Below are positions 15,037 through 22,776 of a stretch of 64,000 nt of DNA, in pieces. Both the position numbers and the translations under genes were made by a program. Each line of letters begins with the position of its first letter. The first letter of the stretch is position 1. Source of the DNA: Mesorhizobium sp. Root552 (GTDB lineage: Bacteria > Pseudomonadota > Alphaproteobacteria > Rhizobiales > Rhizobiaceae); the NCBI RefSeq assembly GCF_001427285.1, contig NZ_LMFV01000015.1, positions 33,949 through 97,948 of the forward strand, in the 5' to 3' direction. The notes beneath the pieces were generated by a model that saw only the letters and a list, made by a program, of their open reading frames with translations, was not told the origin of the DNA and searched no databases.

Positions 15037-18000
15037 GTGTTCAAGTGCAGCCCGAAATATTTTGAGCGCATCAAGGAGGTTCAGGCCTCGCTTCCCATCG
15101 ATGCCGAGGTTCCGGCCTTCGACCTCGAGCGAATGCGCTCGAAAGGGTTTCTGGCGCGCGCGGTGGGATATCTGTTCGAATACCCCGACTGGTGGCTTTC
15201 GCTGTTCAGGACAGTTCTGCCGCGCGCGCGCTGCGGGCGGTTCCTGCTTTTGACGCGCGACAGCGACGTGCGCGAAGTGCTGGAGCGGCAGGCCGACTTC
15301 GAAACTCCTTACGGACCCGAAATGATCGAGTTCGCCGGCGGCGCGAACTTCATTCTCGGGATGGCGGATGGCGAGGACTACAGGCGGCTGAAGTCGGTCG
15401 TGCTCGGCGCTTTTCCGCCGCTGGAGGTCGAAGCGCGCGTGCGCTCCATTGCGGCGCGGCGCGCCAAGGAAATCGTCGACGCCGCCGATACGCAACTCAA
15501 CGCCGCGCACGATCTTTTCCGCATCGTGTCTTCGACCATCTGCCGCGAATATTACGGCGTGAAAGTCGACGACGAAGGCGCCTTCGCCGACTGGGGCCTT
15601 GCGCTCAGCACGCTGTTCTTCGGCGATCCGACAGCCAATGAGACGGCTCGGCAACTGGCGATCTCGGCATCCCGCAACATGCGTGCGGCAATCGACCAGT
15701 CGATCGACGCGGTGCTTGCCAGCGGCGCGCTTCAGGACAGGCCGCTCGACCGGCTGGTCGGGGCAATGCAGCAAGAGCGCATCGGCCGGGGCGACATCCA
15801 CGCCATCATGCTCGGCATGATTACCGGCTTTGGGCCGACGACGCTGCTTGGCGGCGGCAATTGTCTCGATGTCGTGCTTTCCCGCCCGGAGATTTTCGAC
15901 GAGGTGGCGGGAGCGATTGCCGACAATGACGGCAACAGGCTGGACAGGGCCATCGTCGAGGCGATGCGGTTCAAGCCGATCTGGATCAGCCCCTGGCGCT
16001 ATGCGCGCAACGAGCAGAAAATCGGGGCGGGCGCAGGCAAGCCCTATGCGATCAAGGCCGACACGGTTATCTGGCCGGCGACGCGTTCGGCGATGTTCGA
16101 CAAGCGGGCGGTGAAGGACCCGTGGGATTTCAGGCCGGACCGTCCTGACCAGCAATCGCTGATTTTCGGCCACGGCATCCATAAGTGCATCGGCGCGATG
16201 CTGGCGCGCGTGCAAACGGCGGAGTGCTTTCGCGCATTGTTTTCGAGACCCGGTTTCCGCCGCGCGGCGGGCCGGAAAGGCAAGCTCGAACGGCTGGGCC
16301 CTTATCCGGAAAAGCTCATGGTCGAGTTCGACCCGGCCGGCCAGCAGTCGCTGGTCACCGTGATCGTGCCGGTCAGGCCCGGAGTGGAAAAGGATGCGGT
16401 GCGCGAGCAGATCGAAGCGCTCGGCAATCCGTCCAGCGCCGAGGTCAGGCAAAAGTTCGATGCCGTCCGCACCGTTCATTTCGCGACCCTGTCGATCCTT
16501 GAAACCGGCGAGCATGCCGATGGGAAGCCGCGCCATCATCTCATCATCGAAATGAGCGGCGACGGCAACCGGCACAGCGTTCTTGCCGCATTCGACCGGG
16601 CGCTCGGCGTCGAGGCGCGGCAAATCCTCGAGGACGCCTCGGCCGATCCGCTCGGGGTCGATCTCGTCAAGTTCATGGACAGGCACGCGCAGGACGTTTC
16701 GCCCTATTTCGGCAGTCTCAACGGGCTGGTGTTCAGCGGCACGCCCGGCCACACCGTCGACCGCATCCTGCGCGAGGATCGGCTGGCCAAGACCGCGATG
16801 CGCGTTGTCGAGGAGCATTCGGCCAAACCCGGCAGCGATGCCGCTTCTGTCCTGCAGGAAGTGCGCGACAGGCTCAGGCTGGACAGGTCGTTCGACTGGA
16901 CATTCATTCCGGCGGCGAACGCGCTGGACGATCCGCCCAAAGGAGGCTGGAGCGCGCTGAGGCGAACGCTGCTGGCAAAGCCCGTCTATCTTACCGCCGG
17001 CATCTTCTATGCACTGTGCTGGGCACTGACCTACTATCTCCTGTTCTACCCGACCGAAACATGGCCGCAGTTTTTGCTGCGCCTCGGCACCGCCTTGGTG
17101 CTTTCCGGCCTCGGCATCCTGACCTTGCTGTCATTCGCCGTCGGGCTGGCGCTTATCTGTCTGCGCAGGATCGAGAAGGCATCGGCGCCATCGCCCGATT
17201 CCATTTCGCTCGAGCGCCTGGTGGCGTTGCAGAAATGCGAGGATCGCGGCCTGCAAAACCACATGACCGCCGTCTCGACGCTGAAGGAAGGGCGCTTCCG
17301 CCGCGTCTTGTTGCGCTTCACCTTCTACGTCATCTCGATTGCCGCCACCCACATCTTCAGGCCGGGGTTCCTGTCCAGCATCGGCACCATTCATTTCGCG
17401 CGCTGGGTCTGCATTCCCGGCACCAACAGGCTCGTGTTCTTCAGCAACTACGGCGGCAGCTGGGAAAGCTACCTGGAGGACTTCATCACCAAGGCCTCGA
17501 AAGGCCTGACCGGCGTGTGGAGTAACACGGAGGGCTTTCCATCGACGAAGTTCCTGTTCTTCCACGGAGCCCGCGACGGCGACCGCTTCAAGCGCTGGGC
17601 ACGGACGCAGCAGGTGCCGACGGACTTCTGGTACAGCGCCTACCCGCACCTTTCCACCGCCCACATCCGCACCAATGCGCTGATCCGGCAAGGCATCTGC
17701 TCGGCAAGGCTGAGCGAGGCGCGCGACTGGGTGAGCCTGTTCTCCTCCACCGAGCGCCAGCCGTGGACCAAGCTCAACGCCGTGCAACGGCTGCTGCTGC
17801 CGGACGAGGCTCCGTCCGAGATGCTGGAGCAAGGCGAAATCCAGTCGATCGTGTTCGGGCCGATGGGGAGTCTTGCCAAGGCCCGGATGCTGGCCTTCCA
17901 CATACCGGACAGTCTCGACGCAGCCCGGCGCAGGCAATGGCTCAGCTACGTCGCGAAGAACCTGTCCTTCGGCGACAGCCCGCCGGCCCACAGCGCCATG

Positions 18001-19296
18001 ATCGCACTGTTCGGACCAGATGGTCTCAATCGTCTTGGGCTGGACGAAGCCGGTGGCGGCGACCCGCTCGCCAGCTTTCCGCTGGCGTTCAGGCAAGGCA
18101 TGTCGAACCCTTATCGCAGCCGCATCCTTGACGATTCAGGATCGAACGACCCCGAGGCGTGGCTGTGGGGCTCGGGCCAAAATCCGGTCGATGTGATCGT
18201 CAACTGCTATGCCGATACGCCCGAGCTTCTGGCGGAAATGGTGCGGGCGCTGGAACAGGTGTCGGACGATACCGGCGTTGCCATCGTCCACAAGCTCGAT
18301 CTTTCGATCCTTCCCGCGCCTTCAGGAAATGCCGATGGCCGCCGCGCCAAGGCGCAGGACCAGTTCGGTTTCGCCGACGGCATCTCGCAACCTATCATCC
18401 GCGGCAGCGGGCGGGAATCAAGCGGTCCGGCCAATTCGATGCATCTGCTCAATCCCGGCGAATTCCTGTTCGGCTACCGCGACGAGCATGGCTTTTATCC
18501 GCCGACGCCGACCGTGCCGGGAGAGGCCGATCCGCTCGGCATCCTGCGCGCCATCGGGCCTGACGGCAGCATAGCGGCAGGGGCTTCGAAGCAGCATGAT
18601 TTCGGACGCAACGGCACCTTCGTCGTCGTGCGGCAGCTTCAGCAGCATGTCGAACGTTTCAATGAGTATTGCCGCAGCGCCGCGAACGATGTCTCGAAGC
18701 TGACGCGCGATGCGGTGACGCCCGACTGGGTGGCGGCGCGCATCGTCGGGCGCTGGAAGGACGGCTCGTCGCTGATCCGCAATCCGCACCGGCCCGGCGG
18801 CGGCATTCCCGACAATCAGTTCACCTTCGGCGCGGAAGACCCGCAAGGTCTTCGATGCCCGCTTGGCGCGCATGTGCGCCGCTCAAATCCGCGCGCATCG
18901 CTGAGCCCGGATCTCGACACGCAGATCCGCATCACCAAGCGCCATCGCATCCTGCGGGTGGGGCGGACCTATTCCGCCGCCGGCGAAGGCGGGCAGGCCG
19001 AGAAAGGGCTGCTGTTCATGTGCGTCAACGCCAGCATCGAGCGCCAGTACGAGTTCATCCAGCAAACCTGGATGGCATCGGGGAGCTTTCACGGACTGCG
19101 CGGCGAGAAGGACCCGCTGATCGGCAGCCAGACGGTGGACGAGGCCGGCGACCCGGTCGGCAGGTTCGCGATTCCCAGATGGGAAGGCTCGCTCGCATTG
19201 CAGGGCATGCCGTCCTTCATCACGACGCGCGGCGGCGGCTATTTCTTTTTGCCGAGCAAATCGGCCCTGCGCTACATGCTGTCCCGGATGGCCTAG
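15037..19296 (+). CDS. Cytochrome P450-DyP-type peroxidase fusion protein
   Basis: This 1419-residue protein joins two heme enzymes. Residues 1-430 are a cytochrome P450: ExxR in EAMR (308-311) and the heme-thiolate loop FGHGIHKCIG (Cys384). In the I-helix (GFGPTT, 264-269) Pro replaces the usual acid. Residues 436-545 form an alpha/beta segment, and 648-709 are two probable membrane helices. Residues 780-890 are a second alpha/beta segment (FFSNYGGSWESYLEDF), and about 1000-1419 a DyP peroxidase with GFADG (1111-1115) and the heme-ligand region GAHVRRSNPR (His1279). The start is a GTG with GGAGGGG eight bases upstream. There is no N-terminal signal. It is probably an oxidative enzyme of hydrophobic substrates at the membrane; the substrate is unknown. 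The gene is convergent with crp. Confidence 0.85.
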   Translation: MFKCSPKYFERIKEVQASLPIDAEVPAFDLERMRSKGFLARAVGYLFEYPDWWLSLFRTVLPRARCGRFLLLTRDSDVREVLERQADFETPYGPEMIEFAGGANFILGMADGEDYRRLKSVVLGAFPPLEVEARVRSIAARRAKEIVDAADTQLNAAHDLFRIVSSTICREYYGVKVDDEGAFADWGLALSTLFFGDPTANETARQLAISASRNMRAAIDQSIDAVLASGALQDRPLDRLVGAMQQERIGRGDIHAIMLGMITGFGPTTLLGGGNCLDVVLSRPEIFDEVAGAIADNDGNRLDRAIVEAMRFKPIWISPWRYARNEQKIGAGAGKPYAIKADTVIWPATRSAMFDKRAVKDPWDFRPDRPDQQSLIFGHGIHKCIGAMLARVQTAECFRALFSRPGFRRAAGRKGKLERLGPYPEKLMVEFDPAGQQSLVTVIVPVRPGVEKDAVREQIEALGNPSSAEVRQKFDAVRTVHFATLSILETGEHADGKPRHHLIIEMSGDGNRHSVLAAFDRALGVEARQILEDASADPLGVDLVKFMDRHAQDVSPYFGSLNGLVFSGTPGHTVDRILREDRLAKTAMRVVEEHSAKPGSDAASVLQEVRDRLRLDRSFDWTFIPAANALDDPPKGGWSALRRTLLAKPVYLTAGIFYALCWALTYYLLFYPTETWPQFLLRLGTALVLSGLGILTLLSFAVGLALICLRRIEKASAPSPDSISLERLVALQKCEDRGLQNHMTAVSTLKEGRFRRVLLRFTFYVISIAATHIFRPGFLSSIGTIHFARWVCIPGTNRLVFFSNYGGSWESYLEDFITKASKGLTGVWSNTEGFPSTKFLFFHGARDGDRFKRWARTQQVPTDFWYSAYPHLSTAHIRTNALIRQGICSARLSEARDWVSLFSSTERQPWTKLNAVQRLLLPDEAPSEMLEQGEIQSIVFGPMGSLAKARMLAFHIPDSLDAARRRQWLSYVAKNLSFGDSPPAHSAMIALFGPDGLNRLGLDEAGGGDPLASFPLAFRQGMSNPYRSRILDDSGSNDPEAWLWGSGQNPVDVIVNCYADTPELLAEMVRALEQVSDDTGVAIVHKLDLSILPAPSGNADGRRAKAQDQFGFADGISQPIIRGSGRESSGPANSMHLLNPGEFLFGYRDEHGFYPPTPTVPGEADPLGILRAIGPDGSIAAGASKQHDFGRNGTFVVVRQLQQHVERFNEYCRSAANDVSKLTRDAVTPDWVAARIVGRWKDGSSLIRNPHRPGGGIPDNQFTFGAEDPQGLRCPLGAHVRRSNPRASLSPDLDTQIRITKRHRILRVGRTYSAAGEGGQAEKGLLFMCVNASIERQYEFIQQTWMASGSFHGLRGEKDPLIGSQTVDEAGDPVGRFAIPRWEGSLALQGMPSFITTRGGGYFFLPSKSALRYMLSRMA

Positions 19297-19380
19297 GGCC
19301 TGACCCTAGAGCATTTCCAGCAAAAGTGTGCAGCGGTCTTGCGTGCGGAAAAGCGGTCAAACAACAGATTGGGCGTTTCG
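19297..19380. repeat. Rhizobial-type mosaic element between P450-DyP and crp
   Basis: The stretch agagcatttccagcaaaa...gcggaaaagcg at about 19308-19357 resembles an intergenic mosaic repeat that I recall from Mesorhizobium-like genomes. It lies between two convergent genes and may terminate both. No copy long enough to confirm the family occurs elsewhere in this window. Confidence 0.4.
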
Positions 19381-20064
19381 TCAGCCTTCGTCTGTCGCCA
19401 TCTGGCGCAGGCTGCGCGCGTTGGCGACCTTGATGCGGCCCCGCTTGATGTCGATCAGCGAACGGCTTCGCCAGGCGTTGATGAGCTTGTTGACCGATTC
19501 ACGCGTCGCGCCGAGGAACTCGGCGATCTCGCTTTGTGAAATGGCGATCCAGCCGGCTTCGTCGGCCAGAAGCCGGTCGAGCAGCAACAGGCGCTTGGCG
19601 AGCCGCACCTCGACGTTCAGGAATGCCTGGTCGCCGAGCGATTCGCTTACCCAGCGCACCCGCCGGCAGATCAGGCGCAGCATCGAGCGGGCGAGAATCG
19701 GGCTTTCCTCGATACGCCGCAGCAACTGCGTGCGGTCCAGCGAGACGATCATGCAATCGGTGCGGCAGATCGCGGTTGCGGTGCGCAGGCCGCCGTCGAG
19801 TGCGCCGATCTCGCCGATGATGTTGGGCGGCGTCTGCATGTTGGCGACGAGCTTCTGGCCGTCGATCGAATAGATCGAGATTTCCACCGAGCCATCGACG
19901 AGGCCGAAGATGCGGTCGGAACGGTCTTCCTGCAGGAACAGGTGCCGGCCGGCCGGCACACGGTCGGCAACGCAATTGTCGAACAGAAGCTCGAACAGGT
20001 CGCGGTCGGAAAAACTCTGGTCGAACGTGCCGGCTGCTTCGACCGGGCGGTTCTGTTTCGTCAT
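19381..20064 (-). CDS. Crp/Fnr-family transcription regulator, CRP-like
   Basis: This 227-residue regulator has an N-terminal cyclic-nucleotide-binding fold (LFLQEDRSDRIFGLVDGSVE; phosphate cassette GEIGALDGGLRTATAI). The Arg-Thr of the cassette corresponds to the cAMP-binding Arg82-Ser83 of E. coli CRP. The C-terminal helix-turn-helix has the recognition helix GATRESVNKLINAW, which keeps the Arg-Glu pair that reads TGTGA. No FNR-type Cys cluster is present. I chose ATG 20064 (GAGG nine bases upstream); ATG 20139 would add 25 residues. It is divergent from the eight-gene operon, with a CRP box between them, and convergent with P450-DyP. Likely a local cAMP-responsive activator. Confidence 0.82.
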   Translation of the reverse strand: MTKQNRPVEAAGTFDQSFSDRDLFELLFDNCVADRVPAGRHLFLQEDRSDRIFGLVDGSVEISIYSIDGQKLVANMQTPPNIIGEIGALDGGLRTATAICRTDCMIVSLDRTQLLRRIEESPILARSMLRLICRRVRWVSESLGDQAFLNVEVRLAKRLLLLDRLLADEAGWIAISQSEIAEFLGATRESVNKLINAWRSRSLIDIKRGRIKVANARSLRQMATDEG

Positions 20065-20402
20065 GCTTGCACGCCTCGATGCCGGCCGGTGGGAATCCAG
20101 CCAGACAATCTTGTCGGCAACGAAATTCTTCTTGCCCATGACAGGGGCGATCCTTCCTGACGATGGAGCCGGAACCTGGCAAGGCAGGAGCTGACCCAAG
20201 GTAACATTGCCAGACGATGACCCTGCGAGACAAGCCGTCATCGCCCTGTATGAACCCCTGTCTTTCAAGATGATGAACGCCGAGGATAACCCGTCCGGCG
20301 TAAATCGTCGCCCGTTAACCTTGATACTGTGAGCTAGATCACGGTGGGCACGCCCGATAGCAGCCATGGTCGGTCATTCGACGGCGATGGAGACGCTGAT
20401 CA
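20065..20402. promoter_or_regulatory. Divergent regulatory region crp / eight-gene operon
   Basis: These 338 bases separate crp from the first operon gene and contain the near-consensus CRP box at 20328-20343, centred about 67 bp before the operon start codon. The frame on the minus strand stays open through most of the region, so an N-terminally extended Crp protein cannot be excluded. No second operator is evident. Confidence 0.5.
20328..20343. promoter_or_regulatory. Near-consensus CRP-type operator upstream of the eight-gene operon
   Basis: TGTGA (20328-20332), six bases, then TCACG (20339-20343) match the CRP consensus at nine of ten positions. The position, about 60-75 bp upstream of the first operon start, suits activation. 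FNR-type reading (TTGAT-N4-ATCAA) fits worse: only the TTGAT half is present. Confidence 0.6.
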
Positions 20403-22775
20403 ATGCCCCGGGCGGACGAGCTATACGTCATCAGCAAGGATATGTCGGTCAAGACATTGAAGGACGCGGTGCGCCCCTTCAAGCCGCTGCCGTTCCCGCT
20501 TCCCCATGTCGAAGAGACGCAGGACGATGCGCTTGCGCTGAGCCCCTCCGGTACGCTTGAGGCAGGCGTCGCCTATCCGGCTTCGGACGGGTCGGCGCGC
20601 AGCTTCGCGCTTCCAACCTACACGTTGCAGGAAACGGCTGGCCGCTACGCAACAAGCCTGAAATGGCTGGAAAACACCGAGCCCGGCGGCGCGATTGCCC
20701 GGCTTGTGATCGGTCTTTCGCGGACCCTGCCAGCGGCTCCGGCAGGGGGGTCTATCGAAGAAATCGCGCATGAGGTTTCCGCCCGGCTGGTCTACGCCGT
20801 GCCGGTCGGAAGCGCCGGCGGGGATGCCGGCGAGAGCTGGCTTTCGATCCCGGTTGGGGCCGTCAACCGTGTCGACGAACAGGCATCGCAGCTTGCGCTC
20901 GACGTCAACACCAAGGCCGAGTTCGACCGGCTGTGGTCGGCCATGACAGACCCTGCGGCAAAGGGCAGGCTGGAATTGCGGTGCTTTGCGACCATCGGCC
21001 GGCGGACATGGCGGCAGGTCATCCCCGACCGCGTCGGCCTGCTCGACCAGATGAGCCTCCTGAACGACCGTGGCGTGTTGCTGACCCATATGGTGAAGCC
21101 GCCGCCGCTGGTCCAGGTCGAACCGCAAAGGCCGCCCCGGCGCAGGCCGCCGGTGCGCGAGCTGAGGCCGGATTTTCGTCGCACCGTGCTGACGGAGCCG
21201 GTGTCTCCCCTGATCCTTGACGCGGCGCCGATGCGCTTGAGGGCGGTGCGCACGTTCGACACCGCCATGATGCTGCGCGACGTCGGCACGCCGCTGTCCG
21301 TCCTTGCCGATCGTCCCGTCAGCGAATTGACGCCCGTCGCCTCCCGCCGCGCCCTGCACGGGGCCTTTCGCCCCGAGCTGACGGAAGCGGTGCAGGTCAG
21401 CGATCTTCTGGTCGATCGCAAGCGCGTGCTGCCGATCCGCGCCATTATCGACAGGAAGGGCAGGCCGGCGCTGATAAGGATCAACGCCGAGGCCGTGCAG
21501 TCGGTCCCGTTCGGCTTCGATGTCGGGCTCAACGCCTATATGTTCGACGTGCCGGGAGACCTGCGCCCCGTCATGACGCACGTGCTTTTGCGGGCGGAGT
21601 TCGATGCCGGCGAGGGACGCCCGCCGGTGGTCTACTATCAGGACTCGGCCTTCCCCAATCACTACTATTACGAGCCGCAGGAATTCCGCATCCCGCGCCG
21701 CGACGAGGCGCCATATCTGCCGGCGCTCAACATCGCCTTCTTCGACGTGGTGCAGGCTCCCGATTCGGGCGACGGCGCGATCCTCTACCGGGCGCATCTG
21801 GCCTATCGCGCCGTTCCCTATCTCGACCGCGTCGTGCTGGCGCGGCTCAGGCAATCGCTGCAAGCTGCCGGCGGCAGTGCCGTGCTTTCGGCGCTCGTTC
21901 CCGAGCAGGCCACGCTGCGGCTCAGGCTGCCCGACGCGGCCGGATCGGCATTTGTCGATGTCGAGCGGCCTGACGCGACCATCAGCCTCGACGACGGCAT
22001 CGTCGACGAGGTGCAGCTGACGCCGGAAGCGCTGGCGGCCGTCATCGCCGCCTTGCAAACCGGCGGGCTGACCGGACAGGTCAAGGCGTCGCTGCCCGGA
22101 CAGGCCGACACGTCGATCCCGATCCGCCTGTCGTTGCACGATGCCAACGGCACCATTGTCGAGCGCAGCTACCGCGGGCCGGTCAGCGACGGGCGCGTGC
22201 GCATAACCTTGCGCAACCGGATCGAAAGCCCGCTCAGGATCGGCGAGTTCCTGGCAACCCCGGCAGGGACGGGCTTCGCATTTCCCGAGACGGCACCCGG
22301 CTTGCAAATTGCATCCGGTGCTCTGGCCGATATCGACTACCGGCTCGATCCGCCCGGCCTCGTCGTCACCGACATCGACCCTGTCCTGCGCATGACGATC
22401 GATCCCGACCTGCCGGCCCTGCTGCCGAAGATGATGGTCAACAAGGGTTACGCCAGCAAGATCTTCAGGATCTCGCTCTCCGTCGATCCGATCTATTTCG
22501 GCCAGGTCATGCCGGGGGATGCGCAGGCGCTGACCGCCGTGCTGGTGGAGTTTGCCGACGACGCCACCGTCGTCCTCGACGCGGCAGGCCCGGCCGACGA
22601 AATCGACCTCAGGCTGCCTATCCTCGGCTGGCTTTTGAAGCAGCCGGATTCCGAACGCTATTCCTACCGCGTCACCAATCTTCTCGGCGCCAGCGCAGAC
22701 GTCACCGGCAGCATCGGCGCGTGGATCGAAGGGTCCGGCGCGGGCGTTCTCGCAATCGTTCCGGCGGGGGCGTGA
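20403..22775 (+). CDS. Unrecognised protein, operon gene 1 (paralogue family of the locus)
   Basis: I do not recognise a named family. The 790-residue protein has no signal peptide or membrane helix. Residues 409-449 (YYQDSAFPNHYYYEPQEF, then PYLPALNIAFFDV) match the N-terminal unit that opens the products of genes 3, 4, 5 and 8 of the operon. A following segment (LARLRQSLQAAGG...TLRLRLPDA; LTPEALAAVIAALQTGGLTG) also aligns by pattern with them. About 400 residues of unique sequence precede this unit, with a Pro/Arg-rich linker at 233-255. It is the first gene downstream of the CRP box. It starts at ATG 20403 with GGAG ten bases upstream; ATG 20442 is an alternative. The next gene follows after one base. 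Confidence 0.75.
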   Translation: MPRADELYVISKDMSVKTLKDAVRPFKPLPFPLPHVEETQDDALALSPSGTLEAGVAYPASDGSARSFALPTYTLQETAGRYATSLKWLENTEPGGAIARLVIGLSRTLPAAPAGGSIEEIAHEVSARLVYAVPVGSAGGDAGESWLSIPVGAVNRVDEQASQLALDVNTKAEFDRLWSAMTDPAAKGRLELRCFATIGRRTWRQVIPDRVGLLDQMSLLNDRGVLLTHMVKPPPLVQVEPQRPPRRRPPVRELRPDFRRTVLTEPVSPLILDAAPMRLRAVRTFDTAMMLRDVGTPLSVLADRPVSELTPVASRRALHGAFRPELTEAVQVSDLLVDRKRVLPIRAIIDRKGRPALIRINAEAVQSVPFGFDVGLNAYMFDVPGDLRPVMTHVLLRAEFDAGEGRPPVVYYQDSAFPNHYYYEPQEFRIPRRDEAPYLPALNIAFFDVVQAPDSGDGAILYRAHLAYRAVPYLDRVVLARLRQSLQAAGGSAVLSALVPEQATLRLRLPDAAGSAFVDVERPDATISLDDGIVDEVQLTPEALAAVIAALQTGGLTGQVKASLPGQADTSIPIRLSLHDANGTIVERSYRGPVSDGRVRITLRNRIESPLRIGEFLATPAGTGFAFPETAPGLQIASGALADIDYRLDPPGLVVTDIDPVLRMTIDPDLPALLPKMMVNKGYASKIFRISLSVDPIYFGQVMPGDAQALTAVLVEFADDATVVLDAAGPADEIDLRLPILGWLLKQPDSERYSYRVTNLLGASADVTGSIGAWIEGSGAGVLAIVPAGA

Positions 22776-22776
22776 C

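Noticed and set aside
20321..20343. FNR/FixK box upstream of the eight-gene operon
   Set aside because: Only the TTGAT half is present without an ATCAA partner at the right spacing, whereas the CRP-type reading matches nine of ten positions.
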